64,000 nt of DNA from SABI01 sp963678555. GTDB lineage: Bacteria > Spirochaetota > Spirochaetia > Sphaerochaetales > Sphaerochaetaceae. The translations under genes and the position numbers were made by a program. This document shows, in pieces, positions 41,058 through 50,523 of this stretch; positions within the stretch are counted from its first letter, which is position 1, and each line of letters opens with the position of its first letter. Location: the NCBI GenBank assembly GCA_963678555.2, contig CAXXJA010000003.1:310001-374000 (forward strand), written 5' to 3'. The notes under the pieces are model-generated. The model was not told the DNA's origin and ran no database searches. It was given only the letters and a program-made list of their open reading frames with translations.

Positions 41058-42877
41058 GCCCTCCGGGATCAGGAGCAGGAAGACAGCTGGGTAGGAAGTC
41101 GGAGAAGGCAAAGAACTTCCGTTCCAGTGCAGTACGCCTTATCAGACTGTTCGCACCGCACAAGGTGATGGTCGTCTTTATCCTCATCATCTCGCTTGCG
41201 GCTTCGGCCTTCAGCATTGCAGGCCCCCGCCTTCTCGGCATGGCAACTCAGATGCTCTATCAGGGTGCGCTTGATACCCTGAACGGCACGGGAAATTTTG
41301 ACAGGGAGGGTTTTATCACCCTGATTCTGATTCTCGCGGCCATCTATGCGGCGAGCTCCCTGGCAACCTTCCTCAGCGGTTTTCTGCTCAGCGGAATCAC
41401 CGAGGAGATCACGAGGAAACTGAGGAGCAGAGTGAATGAAACCATCCACACGGTCCCTCTGAGAACACATGACCGGTACACGCCCGGAGAGATCGTCTCA
41501 CGGGTAAGCAACGATATCGACGCTCTCGGCCAGAGTCTCAACCAGAGTGCCATTCAGATCATCACAAGCATTACCACCATGATCGGAGTCCTGATCATGA
41601 TGCTCTCGATCAGCGTCCTCATGACCCTGATCACCATCATCATCTTCCCTGTCTCCATCAAGCTGATCTCACTGATCGTGAACAGGAGCCAGAGCTTCTT
41701 CGCCAGCAGGCAGAAGACGCTCGGGGAGATCAACAGCCAGGTGGAAGAGGCCTTCAGTGGACACACAGTCATCAAAGCCTTCAACGGTGAAGATTCGCAG
41801 AAACAGCAATTCGCCAGGAGGAATCAGGAACTGTATGAAAGCAGCCGGAAAAGCCAGTTCCTCTCAGCACTGATGATGCCTGTCATGCAGTCGATCGGCA
41901 ACATCTCCTATGTGTTTATCGCCCTCAGCGGAGGATTCCTCGTTGTTCAGGGGAGGATCAATGTAGGAGAGATCCAAGCCTTCATCCAGTATATGAGGAA
42001 CTTCACCCAGCCGCTCAATCTAATTGCCCAGGTCTCCTCTATGATACAGACGACCGTTGCCGCTGGAGAGCGTGTGTTCGCTTTTATCGATGAAGAGAGG
42101 GAACAGACCATAGAGGATCCGCAGGAGATCCGGGGACCCGTTCGCTCCATCGAGTTCCGCGAGGTCTCCTTCGGCTACACACCGCATAATCCCGTGATCG
42201 AATCGTTCTCTCTTTCGGTTCAGAAGGGAGATACCATAGCTATTGTCGGACCCACGGGAGCAGGAAAGACGACGATTGTAAAACTCCTCATGGATTTCTA
42301 TCGGCCTGACATCGGAGAGATCCTGATCAATGGCATCCCGTTGACCCGCATTTCCAAAGAAAGTCTCCGGCAGAAGGTTGCGATGGTCCTGCAGGATACC
42401 TGGCTGTTCGAGGGAACGATCAGGGAGAACATCATCTACGGAAAGGAGGATGCGAGTGAAGAAGACATCCTCAACGCAGCACAGAAGGCACAGATTGAAC
42501 ACTTCATTCACACACTTCCAGGCGGCTACGATATGATGCTGAGCGAGGATTCATCAAACATCTCCCAGGGACAGCGGCAGCTGATTACCATAGCGCGTGC
42601 TCTGGTGAGGGATCCGGACGTGCTGATCCTTGACGAGGCGACCAGCAGCGTCGATACCCGGACCGAAGTACTCATCCAGAGAGCCATGGACAATGTTCTG
42701 CACCAGAGAACGAGCTTCATCATCGCACATCGTCTCTCGACCATCGTCAATGCGGATCTGATACTCGTTATGGACAAAGGGGCTGTCGTGGAACAGGGGA
42801 CGCACCGGCAGCTTCTGGAGACAGGAAAGCTGTATGCTGAGCTCTACCGGAACCAGTTTCAGCCCGAGCAAGCTTGA
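41054..42877 (+). CDS. ABC exporter half-transporter with canonical catalytic site
   Basis: 607 residues, starting inside the previous stop (ATGA). Six helices and an NBD with Walker A GPTGAGKTT, Walker B LILDEATSSVD and switch IIAHRLSTI, all canonical. Its signature is degenerate (NISQGQRQL). In the heterodimer its Walker motifs face the good signature of the partner, giving one active and one non-hydrolysing ATP site, as in TM288. It is co-regulated by the upstream MarR. Confidence 0.9.
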   Translation: MSPPGSGAGRQLGRKSEKAKNFRSSAVRLIRLFAPHKVMVVFILIISLAASAFSIAGPRLLGMATQMLYQGALDTLNGTGNFDREGFITLILILAAIYAASSLATFLSGFLLSGITEEITRKLRSRVNETIHTVPLRTHDRYTPGEIVSRVSNDIDALGQSLNQSAIQIITSITTMIGVLIMMLSISVLMTLITIIIFPVSIKLISLIVNRSQSFFASRQKTLGEINSQVEEAFSGHTVIKAFNGEDSQKQQFARRNQELYESSRKSQFLSALMMPVMQSIGNISYVFIALSGGFLVVQGRINVGEIQAFIQYMRNFTQPLNLIAQVSSMIQTTVAAGERVFAFIDEEREQTIEDPQEIRGPVRSIEFREVSFGYTPHNPVIESFSLSVQKGDTIAIVGPTGAGKTTIVKLLMDFYRPDIGEILINGIPLTRISKESLRQKVAMVLQDTWLFEGTIRENIIYGKEDASEEDILNAAQKAQIEHFIHTLPGGYDMMLSEDSSNISQGQRQLITIARALVRDPDVLILDEATSSVDTRTEVLIQRAMDNVLHQRTSFIIAHRLSTIVNADLILVMDKGAVVEQGTHRQLLETGKLYAELYRNQFQPEQA

Positions 42878-42902
42878 TTCAACAGTGAGAAATCTATAGT
42901 AT
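42874..42902 (+). promoter_or_regulatory. Promoter of the activase operon
   Basis: TTGATT (42874-42879, spanning the ABC stop), 17 bases, TAGTAT (42897-42902), with a leader of about 20 bases carrying GGAGAT. Confidence 0.55.
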
Positions 42903-42927
42903 CGAGCATACAAGTGGAGATCTTCAG

Positions 42928-45852
42928 GTGACAATTGGATTGGATATTGGTTCGACGACAATCAAATGTGTTGTGATCGATGAGCACAACCAGATTGTCT
43001 ATACGACCTATGAACGCCACTACTCGCAGATTGCACAGAAAGCGGCAGAGCTGCTCTCCTTTCTTCAGCAGGAGATACTCGGGTCATCTCACGCCAGCCT
43101 CATGATCAGCGGATCTGCAGGCATGGGACTGGCAGACAGACTCTCGATCCCCTTCATCCAGGAAGTGTATGCAACCCGTGTCGCCACCAAGACTCTCGTT
43201 CCCGACTGTGATGTCGTCATTGAACTGGGAGGAGAGGATGCGAAGATCCTCTTCTTCAATCAGGGACTTGAGGTGAGAATGAACGGCTCGTGTGCCGGAG
43301 GGACCGGAGCCTTCATAGACCAGATGGCTTCCCTCCTCAACGTACCGATCGAACAGTTTGACACCCTTGCCAGACAGGCACAGAGAACCTACACGATAGC
43401 AAGCAGATGCGGCGTGTTCGCAAAGAGCGACATTCAGCCGCTTCTCAATCAGGGAGCACACAAGGCAGACATAGCCAGCAGTATCCTTCAGGCAGTGGTC
43501 AATCAGACGATCACCGGGCTTGCCCAGGGAAGGCCCATCACCGGAAACGCTGTCTATCTGGGCGGACCTCTCACCTTCATGTCCTCTCTCAGACACCACT
43601 TCAATGAGACGCTCAACCTGAAAGGCACCTGCCCCCAGAACTCCCTTCTGTTCGTTGCGATCGGAGCTGCTCTCTGTGCTACCGGAGAGATGGATCTCAC
43701 GAACATCGTAGACGGGCTGAGGAAGGAGAACGTATATGACGGAGTATCATACCTTGAACCGCTGTTCAGGGATCAGGAGGAGTGGAAGACGTTCTCAGAA
43801 CGTCATGCTCAGAATTCTGTCGAGTCGGTAGCCTATGACCCGGACCGGCCAGTCTCGTACCTCGGAATTGATGCCGGCAGCACGACGATCAAGATCGTCC
43901 TTCTCAATGAGAAGAAACAGATCATCTTCTCCCATTATACGAACAATGAAGGAAGCCCCACCCAGGTAATCCTTGATACGCTGAAGAGTATCTATGAGCA
44001 GTTCCCATCGGTTGATATCCGCGGCAGTGCAGTGACCGGGTATGGAGAGCATCTGATCGAGCACGCATTCAGCGTCGACTACGGCATTGTAGAGACCGTT
44101 GCCCACCTTACAGCGGCACAACACTTCTGCCCTGAAGTGGATTTTGTCATTGATATCGGCGGACAGGACATCAAATGCTTCAGGATCCGCAACGGCAGCG
44201 TAGACAGTATCTATCTCAACGAGGCCTGTTCCTCCGGATGCGGCTCGTTCCTTCAGACCTTCGCCAGCTCCCTTTCCACCGATATCGAACAGTTCAGTAA
44301 AGAAGGGTTGTTCGCCTCCTACCCCGTTGACCTGGGGTCACGCTGCACCGTCTTCATGAACTCGAGTGTCAAACAGGCACAGAAGGAAGGTATCGGGCGG
44401 CCTGACATCAGCGCCGGGCTTGCAATCAGCGTGGTGAAGAACGCCTTGTACAAGGTTATCAGAACCACAAGCACGGAAGCACTGGGCAGGAAGATCGTCG
44501 TCCAGGGAGGAACCTTTCATAACGACGCAGTCCTCAGAGCCTTCGAGCGGGAACTCGGGCGTGAGGTGATCCGTCCGACCATCTCAGGTCTGATGGGTGC
44601 ATACGGAGCTGCGCTGTATGCTTCCCGAAACAGCCTGGAAAAGAGCAGAATCCTTTCATATAGAGACCTCGAATCCTTCTCTCATATCGTAAAACATGTC
44701 ACCTGCAATCTCTGCACCAATGCCTGCCGTCTGACAGTCAACACCTTTGCCAGCGGAGAGAGATATATCAGCGGAAACCGCTGTTCCAGACCGCTCAAGG
44801 GGATTCAGGGAAAGAAGGACCTGAATCTTGTTGCGTGGAAACTCGACCGGATACGGGAACTCGATCTGTTCGACACCTCGAAGGTGAACAGGCAGACGAT
44901 AGGTATTCCTCTGGGTCTGAACAACTACGAACTGATCTACTTCTGGAAACCGTTCTTCGAGACGTTCGGCAGGCAGATCCTCCTCTCTCCGCTCTCAACC
45001 AGAAGACTCTACCTCAGCGGGCAGGCTTCGGTGACCAGCGACACCCTCTGTTTCCCTGCAAAGCTCATGCATGGTCATATCCAGTCACTCCTTGATGCGG
45101 GTGTGTCCAGAATCTTCTATCCGGTGATGAGTTACAACGTGGAAGACAACCAGAGTGACAACCGATTCAACTGTCCTGTCGTCGCCTACTATCCCGAGAC
45201 GCTGAACGCGAGTATGGATGAGCTGAAAGAGATCGATTTCATCCGTCCGCCAATCGATCTTGAACGAATCAGGAAATACCCGAAAAAGATGCTCAGAGAA
45301 CTGAAAAAGTTCTTTCCCGAGATCACCCTCCCTCTGTTCAGAGAGGCGGTGGAAGCCGGGTTCCGGGGATACAATGCATACAGGCAGGCCCTTGTCGACG
45401 CGGGACGGAATATCATCCGTGAAGCACAGGAAGAGAAGAAACAGATCATCATACTAGCCGGCAGGCCGTACCATAGTGACCCGGAGGTCCTTCACGGTAT
45501 CGACACCCTACTGACCGGACTCGGGTGTGCCGTCATCACCGAGGATGCGCTTCCACCTTCGACCGAAAGGATCGAAACGAAGGTGCTCAACCAGTGGACC
45601 TATCATGCACGATTGTACAATGCGGCGAAGATAGCAGGAGAACATCAGTCGATGGTGCTCGTACAGCTTGTGAGTTTCGGCTGCGGAGTGGATGCCATCA
45701 CCACCGATGAGATCAGAGAGATGCTCGAATCGAAAGGAAAGATGTACACACAGCTGAAGATCGATGAGATCACGAACCTTGGAGCAGTGACCATCCGTAT
45801 CAGAAGTCTGCTGTCGGCACTCAATGAGGAGAAAAACCGCCATGGAACGTGA
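42928..45852 (+). CDS. Tandem BadF/HgdC-type acyl-CoA dehydratase activase fused to a DUF2229-like domain
   Basis: 974 residues, GTG start. Two ASKHA ATPase modules: GLDIGSTTIKC (from residue 4) and LGIDAGSTTIKIV (from about 312). Each keeps the iron-sulphur cysteines with identical 39-residue spacing: Cys122 and Cys161, then Cys434 and Cys473; HgdC uses Cys127/Cys166. From about 590 a third part begins with CNLCTNAC (Cys593, 596, 600), as in the activase-related DUF2229 family. In known systems the activase uses ATP to push one electron into a 2-hydroxyacyl-CoA dehydratase. No dehydratase genes are in the window, so the acceptor is unknown. Confidence 0.88.
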   Translation: MTIGLDIGSTTIKCVVIDEHNQIVYTTYERHYSQIAQKAAELLSFLQQEILGSSHASLMISGSAGMGLADRLSIPFIQEVYATRVATKTLVPDCDVVIELGGEDAKILFFNQGLEVRMNGSCAGGTGAFIDQMASLLNVPIEQFDTLARQAQRTYTIASRCGVFAKSDIQPLLNQGAHKADIASSILQAVVNQTITGLAQGRPITGNAVYLGGPLTFMSSLRHHFNETLNLKGTCPQNSLLFVAIGAALCATGEMDLTNIVDGLRKENVYDGVSYLEPLFRDQEEWKTFSERHAQNSVESVAYDPDRPVSYLGIDAGSTTIKIVLLNEKKQIIFSHYTNNEGSPTQVILDTLKSIYEQFPSVDIRGSAVTGYGEHLIEHAFSVDYGIVETVAHLTAAQHFCPEVDFVIDIGGQDIKCFRIRNGSVDSIYLNEACSSGCGSFLQTFASSLSTDIEQFSKEGLFASYPVDLGSRCTVFMNSSVKQAQKEGIGRPDISAGLAISVVKNALYKVIRTTSTEALGRKIVVQGGTFHNDAVLRAFERELGREVIRPTISGLMGAYGAALYASRNSLEKSRILSYRDLESFSHIVKHVTCNLCTNACRLTVNTFASGERYISGNRCSRPLKGIQGKKDLNLVAWKLDRIRELDLFDTSKVNRQTIGIPLGLNNYELIYFWKPFFETFGRQILLSPLSTRRLYLSGQASVTSDTLCFPAKLMHGHIQSLLDAGVSRIFYPVMSYNVEDNQSDNRFNCPVVAYYPETLNASMDELKEIDFIRPPIDLERIRKYPKKMLRELKKFFPEITLPLFREAVEAGFRGYNAYRQALVDAGRNIIREAQEEKKQIIILAGRPYHSDPEVLHGIDTLLTGLGCAVITEDALPPSTERIETKVLNQWTYHARLYNAAKIAGEHQSMVLVQLVSFGCGVDAITTDEIREMLESKGKMYTQLKIDEITNLGAVTIRIRSLLSALNEEKNRHGT

Positions 45853-47122
45853 ACCTGTCTTCACCCGTGAGATGCGCTCCACCCATACGATTCTGGCTCC
45901 GAATATGGCTCCCATCCAGTTCGCTCTGCTCCGCGATGTACTGGAAACAGAAGGCTATACCGTTGAACTGCTTACCAATGAAGGCCCCCAGGTGGTAGAG
46001 AAAGGATTAAAGCATGTTCACAATGACACCTGCTACCCCGCCCTGCTTGTCATCGGCCAGATGATCGATGCCCTGGACAGCGGAAGGTACGACCTTGACA
46101 GGACGGCACTGGCAATCACCCAGACTGGAGGGGGGTGCCGTGCAAGCAACTACATCCATCTGCTCAAGAAAGCTCTGATCAATGCAGGATATTCCCACAT
46201 CCCCGTCCTTTCTCTCAACCTGAAAGGGATGAACAAGAACAGCGGATTCAGTATCACCTACAGCATGCTTCGCAAAGGTGTTGCAGCTCTCGTATACGGT
46301 GACACACTGATGCTCCTGAAGCATCAGTGTCAGGTCTATGAGGTGAACCCGGGAGAGACTGAAAGAAAGGTCAACAAGTGGATGAGTCACATGAAGAAGC
46401 AGTTCATGAAGGGGCGCGGCTTTCGAATCAAGACGATGAAGCGGAATATCAGGGCGATGGTGAAAGATTTCGAAGCGATCGAGAAGGATTATGAGAGGCC
46501 TGTGGTGAAGGTCGGTATCGTAGGCGAGATCTACATGAAATACTCATCTCTCGGTAACAACCACCTCGAGGACTTCCTTCTTTCCCAGTCCTGCGAGATC
46601 ATGATCCCCGGCATCATGGGATTCCTTCTGTACGGTATCGAAAATCAGATCATCGATGTCAACCTGTACGGAGGATCGATAGCAAGAAAACTGGTTATGA
46701 CTGTAATAAGGAACTTTCTTACCCGGCTGGAGGGCATCGTTATAGAAGAGGTCTCGAAGGTCGGACACTTCACTCCGCCTATCCCGTTCAAGGAAAGCGT
46801 AAAATCCGCAGGGCAGACCATCAGCCTCAGCTGCAAGATGGGAGAAGGATGGCTTCTTACCGGAGAGATGAAGGACCTGTCCCATGCAGGGTTCAACAAC
46901 ATTATCTGCGCCCAGCCCTTCGGCTGCCTTCCCAACCACATCGCAGGAAAGGGGATGATGAAGGCCCTCAAGGACGAGGACCCGAATATCAATATCGTGC
47001 CGATCGACTATGATCCGGGAGCAACCAGAGTCAATCAGGAGAACCGGATCAAACTGATGCTGGCCATAGCAAACGAACAGCGCATAGAGCGGGCGGCTCA
47101 GCAGAAGAGAAGAAAGCTCTGA
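45842..47122 (+). CDS. 2-hydroxyacyl-CoA dehydratase-like component paired with the activase
   Basis: About 426 residues from ATG 45842 after TGAGGAG; the start overlaps the activase by 11 bases. The fold resembles the HgdB/DUF2229 family with conserved cysteines in HNDTCYPALLVIGQ, QTGGGCRASNYI and IICAQPFGCLPNHIAGKG, and EIYMKYSSLGNNHLEDFL. In many anaerobes this protein and the tandem activase form a fixed pair whose reaction is not established. It is probably an electron-accepting iron-sulphur protein. Confidence 0.75.
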   Translation: MEREPVFTREMRSTHTILAPNMAPIQFALLRDVLETEGYTVELLTNEGPQVVEKGLKHVHNDTCYPALLVIGQMIDALDSGRYDLDRTALAITQTGGGCRASNYIHLLKKALINAGYSHIPVLSLNLKGMNKNSGFSITYSMLRKGVAALVYGDTLMLLKHQCQVYEVNPGETERKVNKWMSHMKKQFMKGRGFRIKTMKRNIRAMVKDFEAIEKDYERPVVKVGIVGEIYMKYSSLGNNHLEDFLLSQSCEIMIPGIMGFLLYGIENQIIDVNLYGGSIARKLVMTVIRNFLTRLEGIVIEEVSKVGHFTPPIPFKESVKSAGQTISLSCKMGEGWLLTGEMKDLSHAGFNNIICAQPFGCLPNHIAGKGMMKALKDEDPNINIVPIDYDPGATRVNQENRIKLMLAIANEQRIERAAQQKRRKL

Positions 47123-47144
47123 CGGGTACGCCCACCCTGCCGTG

Positions 47145-47732
47145 TCAGAATTTACAGGGTCTCACCAGCAGCATATAACTGGTGGGGTCATCTATATCGG
47201 TGACCCATGAGGGATCCTTCTGTTCCACCTCATGGATGTCATGACCGACAAGGAACTCTCTGACAGAGTTCACTCCGGTGGACTTCACCATGGATGCCGC
47301 CAGTGAAGCACTGCAGAGCATCGGATGGCCCGGTGTGCCGTTGACGAAGACCCTCACTCCTTCATGATCAGCCAGCTGTTCTTCAAGGAAGGTATAGTGA
47401 AGAGAGGAGATCATAGGCGCATCGGCCACAGCTATCGCAACGTTCTCTCCCTCGCTCACCGCCTGAAGACCGACAAGTGTGGAGGAATACTGCCCCTTGC
47501 CTGCATCCTCATTGTGAACTACCGTGAGACGGGGATCCTTCGTCAGCCCCTCAGCTTCAAGAGCTTCCGCCACCTCTTCTGCGAAGAATCCGGTAACGAC
47601 AATCACTCTGGAACATGAGAGCAGTGCAGCATTGACCGCATGAACGACAAGTGGTTTCTTCTCATACAAGAGTGTGAGCTTATGGCCGCCCATCCTCTCT
47701 GAGCTGCCCGCAGCAAGTATTACAGCTTCCAT
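47145..47732 (-). CDS. MobA/MocA-like nucleotidyltransferase
   Basis: About 195 residues from ATG 47732. The N-terminal AVILAAGSSERMGGHKLTL is the nucleotide-binding loop of molybdenum-cofactor cytidylyl/guanylyltransferases. Further motifs are GKGQYSSTLVGLQAV, VAIAVADAPMIS (metal Asp) and NGTPGHPMLCS. It probably loads CTP or GTP on a pterin cofactor for a molybdenum enzyme, though related proteins serve other sugars or cofactors. A longer frame upstream crosses the promoter and is not supported. Confidence 0.75.
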   Translation of the reverse strand: MEAVILAAGSSERMGGHKLTLLYEKKPLVVHAVNAALLSCSRVIVVTGFFAEEVAEALEAEGLTKDPRLTVVHNEDAGKGQYSSTLVGLQAVSEGENVAIAVADAPMISSLHYTFLEEQLADHEGVRVFVNGTPGHPMLCSASLAASMVKSTGVNSVREFLVGHDIHEVEQKDPSWVTDIDDPTSYMLLVRPCKF

Positions 47733-47739
47733 CCCTGAT

Positions 47740-47768
47740 ACTGTAGCACGGCAATGAGTGCGTGAGAA
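47740..47768 (-). promoter_or_regulatory. Candidate promoter of the MobA-like gene, predicted leaderless
   Basis: Minus-strand TTCTCA (47763-47768), 17 bases, TACAGT (47740-47745), seven bases before the ATG. Confidence 0.4.
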
Positions 47769-47862
47769 GAGTCTCCGGCCATACTCCTGTTGTATCAGTA
47801 TCCGATCACTGGCGAGAGATGTTACTGAATAGTCTTCATGACGAAATACACGCATCGGGCGA

Positions 47863-47893
47863 AATCACCCCGCTCCTGGCAACCGGGGTGATT
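47863..47893 (-). terminator. Stem-loop terminator of the redox operon
   Basis: AATCACCCCG and CGGGGTGATT, 10-base arms with an 11-base loop, directly after the reductase stop; the T run is weak. Confidence 0.55.
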
Positions 47894-47899
47894 CCAGCA

Positions 47900-49183
47900 T
47901 CAGTAGGAGAACGCTTCGAAGTGAATCTGCTTTTTTGATGCTCCGATCGAGGTCAGCGCTGAAGTAACAATCTCACGGACACCCGGAGAGGAACAGATAA
48001 AATACTGTGCCTGCTCCGGATTACTGATCGCCTGCCTGAACAGCTCTGATGTGTAGAGGATGCCATCTTCCTTATAGACATACAGATGAAGGTTGAGGTT
48101 CCCAATGGTTTTCTCAAGTTCTTTCAGTTCCTCTTCAAACAGCAGTTCCTCTCTCAATGTAACGGCTAAGAATACCTCGGTCACACCCTTCGGAGGGGTA
48201 TGCCGCATGTCTCGTACCAGACTCACGAGAGGAACAATACCTATACCTGACCCGATGAACACCTTGGGTTTCTCATCAGCGGAAGGAATGAAATTGCCGA
48301 AACCTCCGTTAATGCTTACGGTATCACCGGGCAGGAGTTCCTGTATCGATCGAGTAAAATCTCCAAGAGACTTAATCCCCAGCATGACCTCCTTCTCATG
48401 TGCATGTGAAAGGAAGGAGAAGGGATGCTCCTCCCGGTTCATTCCTTTTTTCAACACCTTGAGATACCCGAACTGCCCGGACCGGTAGCGAAGTGAATGT
48501 GTTCCTGAAGATGAGAGAGTGAGCACCAGCGTATCGGCTTCGTTCCGAACACTCATGACTGTAAACCTCGGGGAAAAGAATCGCTTTAACCGCCCATATA
48601 GTACTAAAACGAGGACAGCGATAGGGAACCCGATCCCATACACGGTGATAAAGGAATAGGAGGAATAGAGAAGGTCTGATTCGTTTATATGGATAAAAGT
48701 GATGAAGGCAAAGACTAAAAAAAGATACTCATGAATCCCCTTAAGCAGATCATAAGGAATTCTCTTCAATACCTCGAACCTCTTTACGAGCGCATTGCGA
48801 ATGCTCCGGGAGAATGGGGTTTCAATCCAGATGACAGCCAGGAAGAGAAGAAAGGTCCAGAGGAAGAAGAGCGCGATGCTCGTTCCTTCAAGTTCTTTTC
48901 CCGAGAACAGCTTGAATGCTCCGTGATAGTAAATCGCCAGAGTAAGGAGAATCCCTGAAAGTGCGTGAAATTTGATCATCCGGTCATAGGGAAGGATCTG
49001 CTGCATTCTCGGTATCTTCACTGAAATAAGCAGGTGTGAGAACACTGCATAATAGGAAAAGATTGAGAGAATGTAGTTGAGAGCACTTGCCGGAGTGACA
49101 AAAGCAAGATCAATAATGTAGAGGTATGATTGCACTGCAGGTATCAGACCGTAGAGAACGATGAATAATCCTATCCGTACCAT
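47900..49183 (-). CDS. Ferric-reductase-like membrane flavoprotein with NAD(P)H domain
   Basis: About 427 residues from ATG 49183 after AGGAGAAATTGTG. Six to seven helices (ferric-reductase-like transmembrane domain) include histidines in FSHLLIS, IKFHALSGILLTLAIYYHGAF and GIHEYLFLVFAFITFIHIN for two haems. The cytosolic part binds FAD (YRSGQFGYLKV, EEHPFSFLS) and NAD(P)H (FIGSGIGIVPLVSLV and a C-terminal CSSPGVRE). It moves electrons from NAD(P)H across the membrane to an outside acceptor. It is coupled to two genes encoding a secreted protein and a haem-type membrane protein. Confidence 0.85.
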   Translation of the reverse strand: MVRIGLFIVLYGLIPAVQSYLYIIDLAFVTPASALNYILSIFSYYAVFSHLLISVKIPRMQQILPYDRMIKFHALSGILLTLAIYYHGAFKLFSGKELEGTSIALFFLWTFLLFLAVIWIETPFSRSIRNALVKRFEVLKRIPYDLLKGIHEYLFLVFAFITFIHINESDLLYSSYSFITVYGIGFPIAVLVLVLYGRLKRFFSPRFTVMSVRNEADTLVLTLSSSGTHSLRYRSGQFGYLKVLKKGMNREEHPFSFLSHAHEKEVMLGIKSLGDFTRSIQELLPGDTVSINGGFGNFIPSADEKPKVFIGSGIGIVPLVSLVRDMRHTPPKGVTEVFLAVTLREELLFEEELKELEKTIGNLNLHLYVYKEDGILYTSELFRQAISNPEQAQYFICSSPGVREIVTSALTSIGASKKQIHFEAFSY

Positions 49184-49656
49184 CACAATTTCTCCTGAAC
49201 CCGCCTGAAGAGTTCTGCGGTCCATTGCTGATGCATCGAATCTGTCTTCGGATCATCGTAATACGAAGAAGCTGATATCTCATCGACACCGGCGGAAGAA
49301 TCCACAACTGACGTAGTGGAGAAAAATGTTTTTCTCCCCATTCTGTAAATATTCACAAGAATAAAACGTGAGGTATCACTCTGGGAGCTGAGGAAACTTT
49401 CGATCCTCGGATCAAGCCCGGCAGCCCTTCCCGAGTTGATAATGACTACAGGGTCAGTGATCCTGTCCACTTTCGAAAATCCGTTAGTGAAGGAGACCTT
49501 CAGCGGTGCCTTCTGCTTCTTGATCTGTTTTTTGATATAGCTTGTTGCCTCCATATTCACTTCTGTACGATCAAGATACACCACAGTGAAATTCTTTGCA
49601 GACAGACCCGCTGTGAAGATAAGCACGACACACATTGTGATCAATAATTTCTTCAT
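49183..49656 (-). CDS. Secreted protein of unknown function in the redox operon
   Basis: 157 residues from ATG 49656 after GAGGAGATAGTA. The signal peptide KKLLITMCVVLIFTAGLSA is followed by alternating strands and helices (NFTVVYLDRTE, PVVIINSGRAAG, RFILVNIYRMG) that suggest a small alpha/beta fold, possibly flavodoxin-like. No cysteines remain in the mature protein. Its stop shares one base with the reductase start, so the two are coupled. A periplasmic electron acceptor or chaperone is possible but unproven. Confidence 0.6.
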   Translation of the reverse strand: MKKLLITMCVVLIFTAGLSAKNFTVVYLDRTEVNMEATSYIKKQIKKQKAPLKVSFTNGFSKVDRITDPVVIINSGRAAGLDPRIESFLSSQSDTSRFILVNIYRMGRKTFFSTTSVVDSSAGVDEISASSYYDDPKTDSMHQQWTAELFRRVQEKL

Positions 49657-49670
49657 TACTATCTCCTCTG

Positions 49671-50177
49671 TTACCATTCAAATACTATTGATGAAGCCAT
49701 GAGGCCCGCACCGGCGATTCCAAGTGCAGCGTGAGCAAAATTTCCTGAGAAGCCTTCATCATCCTCTGCTTCGACACCTGTAGCTGCAATCATCAGGATA
49801 CTTCCTGCTACGCTGAGAGCCGCATGCAACACATCCCTGGTTGCAGCCTTCTCATGTTCAGGTGAAAAGACACGGTCACCATAATTGACCAGCCCCACAC
49901 CGATGTTTACAGCAGAAGAAATGGCAGCCGCCGATCCGAACATATTGTGCAGATCATCATCAACCAGAACAGGATTGAACACACACGCTGCGATCCCGAG
50001 CGCTGCGGAAGTGTATCCAAGAATCTTGTGAGTATCCTGAAGCACTGAATACATTTCAGGGCCTCTCATATACTCCAGGAATGAGGGTGACAGGCTATCT
50101 CCATCCGCTGCAATCAGTTGAGTGGACACTATAACAACCAGAAGCATGATAACTCCCACTTTTCGCAATCTGTTCAT
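49671..50177 (-). CDS. Four-helix membrane protein with haem-type histidines (cytochrome b561-like)
   Basis: 168 residues from ATG 50177 after GAAGGAG. A signal-like first helix (VGVIMLLVVIVSTQLIAA) precedes four helices that each carry one histidine: DTHKILGYTSAALGIAA, DDLHNMFGSAAAIS, DVLHAALSVAGSILM and FAHAALGIAGAGLM. This H-x(2,3)-G/A arrangement is the pattern of cytochrome b561-type proteins that bind two haems b. Direct identification as b561 is inference. It is the first gene of the redox operon. Confidence 0.6.
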   Translation of the reverse strand: MNRLRKVGVIMLLVVIVSTQLIAADGDSLSPSFLEYMRGPEMYSVLQDTHKILGYTSAALGIAACVFNPVLVDDDLHNMFGSAAAISSAVNIGVGLVNYGDRVFSPEHEKAATRDVLHAALSVAGSILMIAATGVEAEDDEGFSGNFAHAALGIAGAGLMASSIVFEW

Positions 50178-50192
50178 CTGCGGCTCCTTCAA

Positions 50193-50488
50193 TCATCATG
50201 AGAACATTTCTTACATGTATGAAGTATGACTAACGAATCATGAGTATTCAAGTAGCAATTGAGACTTGAGATAAAATTTTCCAAACCTTTTTCGGCTGAA
50301 GAGAATAACACGTTTCTTCTGCCTCTGTTCATATCGTTCAATACAGGGACTTCAGGTATTTCCTGAACGCAAGCAGCCTGATGGAAAGGGTGTCGGCACA
50401 GACTTGCAGGACAGCTCCATTCACACTGTAATCAGATTCCCGAAAGCGGATGTGAAGAGAATAGAAGCCGAGCAAAGAAGGTTACTCA
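50193..50488. other. Divergent intergenic region between the redox operon and aspS
   Basis: A reading frame continues in phase from about 50404 into aspS but is not supported. A candidate promoter for the redox operon is on the minus strand: TTGAAT (50246-50251), 17 bases, CATACT (50223-50228). Nothing else is recognised. Confidence 0.4.
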
Positions 50489-50517
50489 TTGAAACAACTT
50501 CCTCTCTAGTGTATATT
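50489..50517 (+). promoter_or_regulatory. Promoter of aspS, predicted leaderless
   Basis: TTGAAA (50489-50494), 17 bases, TATATT (50512-50517), then six bases to the ATG at 50524. The layout is the same as at the Lon-like gene. Confidence 0.7.
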
Positions 50518-50523
50518 TCCGTC

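Noticed and set aside
50404..50523. N-terminal extension of aspS
   Set aside because: The canonical start is at 50524 and a good promoter overlaps the extension; the extra residues show no similarity to the family.
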